64,000 bases of DNA from DYJK01 sp040755055 (GTDB taxonomy: Bacteria; Bacteroidota; Ignavibacteria; Ignavibacteriales; Melioribacteraceae), in assembly GCA_040755055.1 (NCBI GenBank), contig JBFMBS010000015.1, positions 1 to 64,000 on the forward strand. The letters run 5' to 3'. The notes below the pieces were generated by a model. The model searched no databases. It saw only the letters and a list, made by a program, of their open reading frames with translations, and was not told the DNA's origin. This document shows, piece after piece, positions 26,407 through 34,738 of the stretch. Position 1 is the first letter of the stretch, and every line of letters begins with the position of its first letter. The translations under genes and the position numbers were made by a program.

Positions 26407-26865
26407 ATGAATAAAAATAAAAGCTCATTCGTGCGCACAATAATGCTGGTTGCTTTTGTGTGTCTCTTCATAAATACAACCCAGTTGTTTGCCCAGCAGA
26501 AGACCCTTTATCAGCGTCTCGGCGGTTATGATGCAATAGCTGCAGTCGTTGATAAATTTATCGGAAAACTCGCAACAGATTCGCAGCTCTCTAAATTTTT
26601 TAGCGGGCTTAGCACCGACTCAAAAATGAAAGTCCGCCAGCACGTTGTCGATCAGCTTTGTGCTGCAACCGGCGGACCGTGCGTTTATATCGGCAGAGAT
26701 ATGAAAACTGCACATCACGGTCTCGGCATTTCGGAAAGCGATTGGAATCTTTCCGTAAAATATCTTGTGGAAACACTTGATGGCTTTAAAGTTCCTGAAA
26801 AAGAAAAAACGGAAGTAATCAATGCTCTCGTTCCTTTGAAGAACGATATTGTCGAAAAAATGTAA
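26407..26865 (+). CDS. Exported group 1 truncated haemoglobin
   Basis: A 152-residue protein. Residues 1-30 form a signal peptide ending FAQ, so the globin is periplasmic or exported, unlike most truncated globins. The globin part (33-152) begins LYQRLGGYDAIAAVVDKF, and the proximal heme ligand is probably His103 in MKTAHHGLGIS. The B10 position, often tyrosine in this group, is isoleucine (KFIGKL). A CAATGGPC segment supplies two cysteines. It likely binds O2, NO or another small ligand. A good ribosome binding site (CGGAGG) precedes the ATG. Confidence 0.85.
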   Translation: MNKNKSSFVRTIMLVAFVCLFINTTQLFAQQKTLYQRLGGYDAIAAVVDKFIGKLATDSQLSKFFSGLSTDSKMKVRQHVVDQLCAATGGPCVYIGRDMKTAHHGLGISESDWNLSVKYLVETLDGFKVPEKEKTEVINALVPLKNDIVEKM

Positions 26866-26888
26866 CTAATTATTTGAAAGGGAAAAAA

Positions 26889-27329
26889 ATGTCGGCTGAA
26901 ATAAATTTTAAGATAGCACAAGAATTTTATGACGACTTCAACAAAAAAGATTTTTCACGGAGTCATAAACGGATTGCAGACAACGCAGAACTTACTGTTG
27001 TACCCTTTAACATGAAGTTATGGGGCGGGGAAGGTTATTTACAAATGGTTCAACGATGGGCAGACGCTTTTCCCGATGGTTACTGCGATGTTCAAAATAT
27101 TTATGCCTGTGAAGATTGGGTGGTTGGTGAGTTTATCGGCAAAGGAACTCACACCGGAATTTTGATGTCGCCAAACGGACAAATTTCACCAACCGGTAAA
27201 AAAGTCGAAATTCATTTTTGTGATGTAATAAAAATTAAAGACGGCAAAGTTGTTTCGATCAACTCGTATTTTGATTCGACTACAATGATGCATCAACTCG
27301 GAATATTGCACGAAGTAAATCACCAGTAA
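26889..27329 (+). CDS. SnoaL-like polyketide cyclase family protein
   Basis: A 146-residue NTF2-like protein, started at the ATG at 26889 behind GAAAGGG rather than at the in-frame TTG at 26874. The phrases AQEFYDDFNKKDFS, YLQMVQRWADAFPDG and HTGILMSPNGQISPTGKKVEIHF are typical of the SnoaL/ester-cyclase group. It has no signal peptide. It lies between the exported globin and the DUF4331 gene; the substrate is unknown. Confidence 0.82.
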   Translation: MSAEINFKIAQEFYDDFNKKDFSRSHKRIADNAELTVVPFNMKLWGGEGYLQMVQRWADAFPDGYCDVQNIYACEDWVVGEFIGKGTHTGILMSPNGQISPTGKKVEIHFCDVIKIKDGKVVSINSYFDSTTMMHQLGILHEVNHQ

Positions 27330-27359
27330 AACTTATCATAAAAGAACAAAGGAATTAAA

Positions 27360-29537
27360 ATGAAGAATAGAATTTTTTTAACGGCGCTTTCAATTATTGT
27401 GCTTGCGGTACTTGTTCTTTCGATACCGGATGAGTACACTGCTTCAAGCCACCGCGAAGCACCGCTGATTAGTTTGGATCCGCTTGCAGACAATACAGAC
27501 CTTTATGCTTTCAGATCGCCTGATGATCCGAACACAGTAACGATTGTTGCAAATTATATTCCGCTCGAACTTCCCGAAGGGGGACCGAACTATGCAACGT
27601 TCGGCGAAGATATTCATTATGAAGTTCACATCAAGAATCAAACTTCGTCTGCTTCGCTTGGTTCTGCAAAAGATGATATAACTTATCGTTTCACTTTTAC
27701 TCAAACTAACGAAGACCCGACGACATTTTTCAATATTCGTTTGGGCAAACAAAATTTAAAAACAACTTACGTTTGTGAAAAAAGTACGGACGGCGGTTCT
27801 TCGTGGACAACAATTGTTGGCAACGGAATTGTACCGCCGAATAATATCGGTCCGCGCTCAATTGAGGGGGGTGCCGGAATGAATACAAGTTACAGTTCAC
27901 TTGTAAGTCAAGCGATAACAACTGCAACATCGGGCGAAAAAATATTTTGCGGTCCGCGCGATGATCCGTTTTTTGTAGATCTCGGCGGTGTATTCGATCT
28001 CGGTCAAACAAGAAGTTCGTTCGGAAACGATGCGGCAAATTCCGATAATGCAAGAGATGCGGTTGCCGGTTTTAATACTCATGCAATAGTTCTGCAAATA
28101 CCGATCAGCAGTTTGCAGAAAGACGGCAAAGCGGCAAGCGAAGCAGAAAATATTTTGGATCCAAATTTTGTAATCGGTGTTTGGGCATCTGCGAGCCGCC
28201 CGCAAATTAGAACTCTTTCCGAATACGGAGACAAACCCGCATACAGCGGCAAGTGGGTTCAAGTATCGCGTCTCGGTATGCCGCTTGTTAACGAAGCAAT
28301 CATTCCGGTCGGTCAAAAAGATAAATGGAATGCAGTAACTCCGTACAGTGCAGAGGAACAGGAGTTCATTCAATACTTTGCCAATCCCGAGCTTGCACTT
28401 TACATGGACGACAGCCAATTTGGTGGTGCAGTTCCGGCACTCACAAGTTTAAGAATGCCGGCAATGTCGTATCCGGCAATCGGAACAATTCCGGGTTATC
28501 AATCTCCCGGTTTTGATTTTCGCAACGGCAAAGACGGTGCGTTTGCCGTAACAAAATTAAATCCTCCGCCGGATCTTAGCGGAACGGCATTCGCAGTTAA
28601 TTTAAATGAAGGACTTGTCGGCGAAGGCAAACCGCGGCTTGTTGATGTTTACCCGATATTTTATTTCGGTGTACCGAATGTAATTCCATATCAGCTTGCA
28701 ACCGGAAAGACCGGCGGACCTTTGAGTGCCGGCAAACCGTTCATTCATAATTTTCTTCCGGTAACATCCGATAACGGAAAATTATACGGCGGCGATATGC
28801 TGAGATTGAATATGGCAGCACCGGTTACCGAACGCGGAACAACAGAGTACACTCAAAATGCTTATGAAGGATTGGTGCGAGCTGCAGTTTTAGGATTGAC
28901 TGCCGCACCTTACAATCAATCCGCAAATCTTGAAGCGATTCCGCACATGGATGGATTTCCGAACGGAAGAAGATTGGAAGATGATGTAACAACAATTTCT
29001 TTGCAAGCAGTTGGTGGATTAGTTCTCGCAGCTGTCGGACTTCCATTTGATGATGCTGTTGCCGGAGATTATTCCGATCTCGCTTCTGCAAAACTTGTTG
29101 CTGAGCTAACGTACAATGCCGGTCCAACTCAAAATGATGTTGCATTGTCGAATAATTTTCCGTTCCTCGCCGATCCTCACCGTGGATATGATTATGTTAA
29201 AAAATTAACAGCGGCAAGTCCGGGCACAGCTACTTCGGTTCACGGAGGAAGTACAATCGGCGTTGGCGTTCCAACAGCATTTATTCTCGATCAGAATTAT
29301 CCGAACCCGTTTAATCCTTCTACAACGATAAGTTATCATGTATCGAAAAATGCACGTGTCAAAATAAAAGTTTTTGATACGCTCGGGCAGCAAGTTGCGG
29401 AATTGGTTAATAAAGAACACGCACCGGGTACGTATGAAGTTAATTGGAATGCACGCGGACTTGCGAGCGGAACATATATTTATCAACTCGAAGTTGGTAA
29501 TTCAGTAACGGCAAAGAAAGCAGTGTTGTTGAAGTAG
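27360..29537 (+). CDS. DUF4331 protein with T9SS sorting domain
   Basis: A 725-residue secreted protein. A signal segment (residues 5-22) precedes SSHREAPLISLDPLADNTDLYAFRS split over the DUF4331 start, the family hallmark with HREAP and ADNTDLYAF. The DUF4331 domain continues to about 640. Residues 640-725 are a type IX sorting domain (LDQNYPNPFNPSTTISYHV ... VFDTLGQQVAELVNK ... ASGTYIYQLEV), so the protein is exported across the outer membrane. The function of DUF4331 is unknown. It is followed by a TPR protein across a long inverted repeat. Confidence 0.9.
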   Translation: MKNRIFLTALSIIVLAVLVLSIPDEYTASSHREAPLISLDPLADNTDLYAFRSPDDPNTVTIVANYIPLELPEGGPNYATFGEDIHYEVHIKNQTSSASLGSAKDDITYRFTFTQTNEDPTTFFNIRLGKQNLKTTYVCEKSTDGGSSWTTIVGNGIVPPNNIGPRSIEGGAGMNTSYSSLVSQAITTATSGEKIFCGPRDDPFFVDLGGVFDLGQTRSSFGNDAANSDNARDAVAGFNTHAIVLQIPISSLQKDGKAASEAENILDPNFVIGVWASASRPQIRTLSEYGDKPAYSGKWVQVSRLGMPLVNEAIIPVGQKDKWNAVTPYSAEEQEFIQYFANPELALYMDDSQFGGAVPALTSLRMPAMSYPAIGTIPGYQSPGFDFRNGKDGAFAVTKLNPPPDLSGTAFAVNLNEGLVGEGKPRLVDVYPIFYFGVPNVIPYQLATGKTGGPLSAGKPFIHNFLPVTSDNGKLYGGDMLRLNMAAPVTERGTTEYTQNAYEGLVRAAVLGLTAAPYNQSANLEAIPHMDGFPNGRRLEDDVTTISLQAVGGLVLAAVGLPFDDAVAGDYSDLASAKLVAELTYNAGPTQNDVALSNNFPFLADPHRGYDYVKKLTAASPGTATSVHGGSTIGVGVPTAFILDQNYPNPFNPSTTISYHVSKNARVKIKVFDTLGQQVAELVNKEHAPGTYEVNWNARGLASGTYIYQLEVGNSVTAKKAVLLK

Positions 29538-29568
29538 AAATATTTTTTGCTCACTTATTAATTTAAAG

Positions 29569-29648
29569 TCTTGCTCATGCTCATGATCGTGCTCTTTTTC
29601 AAGTTCTTTTAAGAAAGATCAAGATTATGAACATGAGTATGAGCAAGA
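29569..29648. repeat. 80-bp imperfect inverted repeat with GCTCATG words
   Basis: TCTTGCTCATGCTCATGATC (29569-29588) pairs with the reverse complement of 29629-29648 at 18 of 20 positions. The inner part is also partly self-complementary. It lies between the DUF4331 and TPR genes and could act as a terminator-like structure or be a dispersed element. Confidence 0.6.
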
Positions 29649-29690
29649 ATACTTAGTGAAAATTTTTATGATACAAAGAAAGAACTAACA

Positions 29691-31028
29691 ATGAATAAGA
29701 AATTTTTAACCGGTGTTTTAATTATTGTGTTTACGGCTGTCGGTATAATTGCATACAATAATTTTTTTGTGTGCGAAAAAATTCCGGCATTACTTCCGCG
29801 CACAAATGATTCAAATGTTTCTGCAGAATATCTGAACGCGCAGCGCACCGTTGATTATTACAGAGAGCAGATAAGAAAAAATCCCGGCGACCCGAAAAAT
29901 TATGTTGAACTTGCACAAGTATTTCTGCAAGAGGCGCGCGTTACCGGAAAAGATCACGAGTATGTGCCAAGCGCTATGGATTTAATTGACCGTGCACTCG
30001 CACTCGATAAAACTAACCTCGATGCAAAACTTACCAAAGCAAATATATTTTTAACTCAGCACCAATTTGAAAAAACAAAAGAAATCGGAGAGTGGGCTGT
30101 GGAAAAATATCCGTATAGCTCATCCGCATTTGCAATTCTAACCGATGCTTATGTTGAACTCGGCGAATACGAAAAAGCAGTGAAGACATGCGACAAACTT
30201 TTGAGTATCAAACCGGATCTCCGTGCGTACTCGCGTGCTTCGTACATTAGAGAATTGCACGGGCAAAAAGAATCGGCAATCTCTGCAATGCGTTTGGCTG
30301 CAGATGCCGGTGTAACCGGACAAGAAAACCGCGCGTGGGTTTTGTATAATCTCGGTAATCTTTATTTGCAAGCCGGAAAGATTGATACAGCCGCTTTTAT
30401 CTATAATGGAATTCTTCAGGAGCGTCCTTCGTATGCATTTGCTCAAGCCGGGCTTTCAAAAGTAATGATCGCTAAAAAAAATTATTCACTTGCACTCAAA
30501 CATTCGATAAAAGCATTTGAGCTGATGCCCGAACATTCTTTCATCGAACAGAAAGCCGATTTATATCTTGCAATGGGAAAAAAAGAGGTGGAAAAAAAAC
30601 TTATCAATGAAGTTATTGTTGCTCTCAAAGAAGACGAGGCAAGAGGATGGAATGTTGATCTCGAACTTGCACGGTTTTGTCTCAATCATAATGTTAATTT
30701 AAAAGAAGCTTTCACACGAGCGGAGAGAGAATTCAAAAGAAGAGGAAATAATATCGAAGTGAAAACGGTTTATGCAATAGCTCTCTATAAAATGAACAAT
30801 TTGAACAGAGCCGTTAAAATTATTGACGAAGCCGTAAGATTTAATCCGCAAAATCCACTTACACATTATTATGCCGGAGTAATTTATTCGGCGCTTGGCA
30901 AAAGTGATTTTGCAATTCATCATCTCGAAAAATCTTTGACAAAAGGCTTTGCTTGCAGCCCGGTCTTTTATACCGACGCACAACAACGCATCAGTTCTAT
31001 AAAAAATAAATTTCTCGCCGGTAGATGA
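29691..31028 (+). CDS. Membrane-anchored TPR protein
   Basis: A 445-residue protein with one N-terminal hydrophobic segment (about 5-24) as anchor or signal. The rest is helical repeats of TPR type (for example DPKNYVELAQVFLQEA, AYVELGEYEKAVKTCDKLL, GNLYLQAGKIDTAAFIYNGIL, IALYKMNNLNRAVKIIDEA). TPR proteins organise protein complexes; its position suggests a role with the exported DUF4331 protein. No enzyme domain is present. Confidence 0.85.
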   Translation: MNKKFLTGVLIIVFTAVGIIAYNNFFVCEKIPALLPRTNDSNVSAEYLNAQRTVDYYREQIRKNPGDPKNYVELAQVFLQEARVTGKDHEYVPSAMDLIDRALALDKTNLDAKLTKANIFLTQHQFEKTKEIGEWAVEKYPYSSSAFAILTDAYVELGEYEKAVKTCDKLLSIKPDLRAYSRASYIRELHGQKESAISAMRLAADAGVTGQENRAWVLYNLGNLYLQAGKIDTAAFIYNGILQERPSYAFAQAGLSKVMIAKKNYSLALKHSIKAFELMPEHSFIEQKADLYLAMGKKEVEKKLINEVIVALKEDEARGWNVDLELARFCLNHNVNLKEAFTRAEREFKRRGNNIEVKTVYAIALYKMNNLNRAVKIIDEAVRFNPQNPLTHYYAGVIYSALGKSDFAIHHLEKSLTKGFACSPVFYTDAQQRISSIKNKFLAGR

Positions 31029-31038
31029 GAATAAAAAG

Positions 31039-31150
31039 AAATAGAACGCGGATAACACAGATAACACCGATCATCTCGGATGCTTCGCAAAGCTCAGCAC
31101 AAGTTTTATCCGTGTTAATCCGCCAAATCCGTATAATCCGTGGTCTATTA
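31039..31150. repeat. Intergenic repeat of the CGCGGAT / CCGTGGTCT type
   Basis: Begins with AAATAGAACGCGGATAACAC (31039-31058), the exact reverse complement of 23351-23370, and ends with AATCCGTGGTCTATT, which resembles the AGACCACGGAT word at 54394. The whole 31029-31276 gap has no gene. Confidence 0.55.
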
Positions 31151-31276
31151 AGCTAATTGTTTCTGTCCCCTTCAAAGAAAAAACTGTGAGCAGTTCAATA
31201 TTTTTCTATAACCAACTGCCGCGTTCACTCGTCTAATTACTGCCTATAAAATATAAACACATCGAAGGAAGGGATC

Positions 31277-33301
31277 ATGCAGAAAAGAATTTCAATATTG
31301 GCAGCATTTCTAATTATTGCTTTTTCGGCAAGTAGTGCACAGCAAAACAAAGGTTTTAATCTGAACAATCTTGATAAAAACGTCTCTCCCAAAGAAGATT
31401 TTTACGGTTATTCAGTTGGCGGATGGCTAAAAAACAATCCTATTCCGGATGAATACAGCCGTTGGGGTACGTTTGAGAAATTAGATGAAACAACAAATGA
31501 CCAACTCAAAATTATTTTAGAAAAAGCATCGGGAGGCAAAAACTACGCACCCGGCTCACCCGAACAAAAAATTGGTGATTTCTATACAACCGGGATGGAT
31601 TCAGCAACAATCGAAAGACTCGGCGCAAAACCATTACTACCCGAACTTGCCAAAACAAATGTAGTAAGAAACACAAAAGATCTGATCAATCTTTTTGCAG
31701 AAGAAGCTCTTTATGGTGTAAGAGTACCGTTCAATTTGTTTGCCTCAGTTGATGCAAAGAAGAGCGATCTTATGGTTGCCCGTTTATGGCAAGGCGGCAT
31801 ATCATTACCGGACGTGGAATATTATACAAAAGATGACGCACGCTCCAAAGAGATCAGGGAAAAGTACGTTGAGTATATTGCCAACATGTTCAGATTAACA
31901 AACGTTGGTGAAGATGAAGCGAAAGCAAACGCACAAGTTGTGATGAATATTGAAACAAGACTGGCAAAAGCGTCCAATACACGATTGCAAAATAGGGACC
32001 CGGAAAAAACATACAACAAAATGTCGATAAGACAATTAAAGAAAATATCAGAAGGATTTGATTGGGATGTTTACTTCGAGGGACTCGGAATCGAGAATCC
32101 AAATGTAGTTGTTGTGGGCCAGCCGCAATTCTTTGAAGAAATCGGCAAAATGATGAACGATGTAAAGCTTAATGATTGGATGGTTTATTTAAAATGGCAT
32201 ATGATCAACAATGCGGCAAATGCGCTGAGTTCTGATTTTGTTAATGAACACTTCAACTTTTACGGCAAGTTTTTAAATGGTACTAAAGCATTGCAGCCAA
32301 GATGGAAAAGAATTTTACAATCTGCCGATAATGAAATTGGTGACTTAATAGGACAAATTTATGTTGATCAATATTTTCCGCCTGAAGCAAAAGAACGTGC
32401 AAGAGCAATCGTAAATAGTCTTGTAACTGCTATGGGAGAAAGTATTAAAAATTTGGAATGGATGAGCAGCGAAACAAAAGAACAAGCATTGAACAAGCTA
32501 AGTAAGTTTACTGTTAAAATTGGTTACCCTGATAAGTGGATAGATTATTCGGAGTTAGAGATTAAACGGGATACATATTTTAAAAATTTGCTTCGTACTA
32601 ATTACTGGGCTTCAAAAGATAACCTTGCGAAGATTGGAAAGCCGGTTGACAAAACAGAGTGGGGAATGACTCCGCAGACAGTTAATGCTTATTATTCGCC
32701 GACACGAAACGAAATAGTTTTTCCGGCAGCAATACTTCAGCCGCCCTTTTTCGATCAGAATGCAGATGATGCGATCAACTATGGGGCAATGGGCGCTGTA
32801 ATCGGTCATGAAATAACACACGGCTTTGATGATCAAGGAAGAAAATATGATGCTAACGGTAACATAAAAGATTGGTGGACGAAGGACGACAATGATAAAT
32901 TCCAAGTCCGCGCAAATAAACTTGCCGATCAATACAGCAGCTATGCCGCTATTGATACTTTCCACGTTAACGGAAAACTTACGCTCGGTGAAAACATTGC
33001 CGATCTTGGAGGGTTAACAATTTCTTTTGCGGCTTTCAAGAATACCGAACAATTTAAAGAGAATGAAATGATTGACGGCTTTACACCGGCACAAAGATTT
33101 TTCCTCGGCTGGGCGCAAGTATGGGCGAACAACATTCGCGACGAAGCATTGAAACTGCGGCTTAAAACAGATGTGCATTCGCCTGGTAGATTTAGAGCAT
33201 TTGGTCCGTTGAAAAATATGTCCGAATTTTTTGAAGCATTTGATGTTAAACCTGGCGATGCGATGAGAAATCCCGACGATAAAGTTGTAAAGATTTGGTA
33301 A
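31277..33301 (+). CDS. M13 family zinc metallopeptidase (neprilysin/PepO-like)
   Basis: A 674-residue exported peptidase with a signal peptide at 1-21 (ASSAQ). The zinc motif is HEITH with His511, Glu512 and His515 in VIGHEITHGFDDQGRKYD; the third ligand is Glu in GENIADLGGL. NAYYSP and the C-terminal CXXW-like end replaced by VVKIW are typical of bacterial M13 enzymes. These cleave oligopeptides outside the cytoplasm. The start follows GAAGGGAT. It is transcribed alone; a bidirectional hairpin follows. Confidence 0.94.
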   Translation: MQKRISILAAFLIIAFSASSAQQNKGFNLNNLDKNVSPKEDFYGYSVGGWLKNNPIPDEYSRWGTFEKLDETTNDQLKIILEKASGGKNYAPGSPEQKIGDFYTTGMDSATIERLGAKPLLPELAKTNVVRNTKDLINLFAEEALYGVRVPFNLFASVDAKKSDLMVARLWQGGISLPDVEYYTKDDARSKEIREKYVEYIANMFRLTNVGEDEAKANAQVVMNIETRLAKASNTRLQNRDPEKTYNKMSIRQLKKISEGFDWDVYFEGLGIENPNVVVVGQPQFFEEIGKMMNDVKLNDWMVYLKWHMINNAANALSSDFVNEHFNFYGKFLNGTKALQPRWKRILQSADNEIGDLIGQIYVDQYFPPEAKERARAIVNSLVTAMGESIKNLEWMSSETKEQALNKLSKFTVKIGYPDKWIDYSELEIKRDTYFKNLLRTNYWASKDNLAKIGKPVDKTEWGMTPQTVNAYYSPTRNEIVFPAAILQPPFFDQNADDAINYGAMGAVIGHEITHGFDDQGRKYDANGNIKDWWTKDDNDKFQVRANKLADQYSSYAAIDTFHVNGKLTLGENIADLGGLTISFAAFKNTEQFKENEMIDGFTPAQRFFLGWAQVWANNIRDEALKLRLKTDVHSPGRFRAFGPLKNMSEFFEAFDVKPGDAMRNPDDKVVKIW

Positions 33302-33306
33302 GATTT

Positions 33307-33353
33307 ACCCACCCCTATGTCCCCTCCCATGGAGGGGAATTAAAGGGGTGGGT
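33307..33353. repeat. Nested palindrome between convergent genes
   Basis: ACCCACCCC (33307-33315) pairs with GGGGTGGGT (33345-33353), and inside them CCCCTCC (33321-33327) pairs with GGAGGGG (33331-33337). It lies exactly between the M13 gene and the convergent small membrane gene. It may serve as a two-way terminator although no T runs flank it. Confidence 0.6.
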
Positions 33354-33593
33354 CTAAACTTCTTGCGGTTTGTCTGTTGATTCTTCTTCCATTTTTTTAT
33401 TTGCTTTAGTTTCTACGAGCTGTTCAATCGCTTTCCTTTTATCTTTGTTGTAAAACTCGTATGTAGAACCGAACATAAGCGTAGTTAAACTGCCCCCGTG
33501 TTTTCTGATTCTTATTGCAATGCGGATAAATAGAACAACAATTAAAATTAGCAGAGCGGTAATAAATATTAAACTAAATAGGTCGCTGGTCAT
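33354..33593 (-). CDS. Small single-helix membrane protein of unknown function
   Basis: A 79-residue protein from the ATG at 33593; a TTG at 33608 would add five residues. One hydrophobic helix (about residues 5-28) is followed by a basic stretch (RIAIRIRKHGG), then GSTYEFYNKDKRKAIEQLVE and an acidic, lysine-rich tail. I do not recognise a named family; it looks like a small inner membrane accessory protein. Confidence 0.6.
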   Translation of the reverse strand: MTSDLFSLIFITALLILIVVLFIRIAIRIRKHGGSLTTLMFGSTYEFYNKDKRKAIEQLVETKANKKMEEESTDKPQEV

Positions 33594-33754
33594 AGATCGT
33601 CTTGTCAATTATTGTGATGGCTTCTATTCATTGTTAATATAATGTATTGTTAAGAAATATGACTCACCAACCGCATTCTCCCAACTTATCCGCCATCATG
33701 CTTGCTTGCCATCATTTTGGAGAGTTGGTTGGAGACGCGTCTCTATGTTCTCTG

Positions 33755-34501
33755 TTACATTTTTATTTTTCTTCCGTTCCAACTGTTGTCATCTTTTTCT
33801 GCAATCACCAAAGTTGTTTCAGTGCCCTCAGCGGAGGCAATTAGATTTCCGTTTTCATTCCAGATACCGCTTTTCCCGGCGGTAATGAATCCGCCGGTAT
33901 TAATTGCATAATTAGCCATCACGGCGAGCATTTTATATTGTTTGGCATAGCTTGAAAATTTGTTATATGCATCGTCGATTCCGTTTACACTCATTAACAC
34001 ACTTGCAGCGTAAATTGTAGCGCCGCATTTTTTTGCATCAAGAGGATGTGCCGGGTTATCAATGTCCGCACAAATTGCCATGCCGATCGATTCGTCTTTG
34101 AGACGGAAAACAAGATTATCTTGCGAAGGAACGAAAAATAATTCCTCGCCTTTGTGCAGATACCGTTTGCGGTAAACAGTAATTTGTTTAGACGGATGAA
34201 TTATAAATGCCCCGATATACGGCTTATCATATTCCGAACAAATCGGTGCGCCGGCAATAATTGTTATATTTTTTTTATTGGCTGAATCGATGAAGGGATT
34301 TAAAATATTTTCGCTTCCTTCGAGCATGTTTTCTTTTGCTATCTCAGGCTCATATCCTGTTAATGAAAGTTCCGGAAAAATTATGATATCAACATTATGT
34401 TCGGAAGCGGCATCAATAAAATTTAAATGTGCCGATATGTTTTCGGAAATATTTCCTTTGACCGAACCGGATTGTGCCGCGGCAACACTAAATTTTTTCA
34501 T
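33755..34501 (-). CDS. Carbon-nitrogen hydrolase (nitrilase superfamily)
   Basis: A 248-residue amidase-like enzyme. The catalytic triad is visible: Glu44 in IIFPELSLTGYEP, Lys112 in VYRKRYL, and Cys144 in GMAICADIDNP. The branch resembles amidohydrolases of small amides; the substrate cannot be told. It has no signal peptide. The 146 bases downstream include a degenerate GGAGACGCGTCTC palindrome (33731-33743), and the 237 bases upstream show no clear feature. Confidence 0.9.
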   Translation of the reverse strand: MKKFSVAAAQSGSVKGNISENISAHLNFIDAASEHNVDIIIFPELSLTGYEPEIAKENMLEGSENILNPFIDSANKKNITIIAGAPICSEYDKPYIGAFIIHPSKQITVYRKRYLHKGEELFFVPSQDNLVFRLKDESIGMAICADIDNPAHPLDAKKCGATIYAASVLMSVNGIDDAYNKFSSYAKQYKMLAVMANYAINTGGFITAGKSGIWNENGNLIASAEGTETTLVIAEKDDNSWNGRKIKM

Positions 34502-34738
34502 GAGTCTCCTTTATATGAAAATATTAATGGATAGGCAGTTTTTTCAAATATCATTGGAAAATTTTCGGATGGTTAAAAATAAGGAGTGCAGATGGATAAA
34601 AATTAGTTTTTTTATTGACGATCTTAATAGTTTTAAGAAGCGATAGAATTATTACTATGTTATGATTAATTTACCGGCGTGGTAAGTATAAACTTCGGTG
34701 AGCGTGTCTAACCTGAGAATTCGAATAAGGAATATAAA

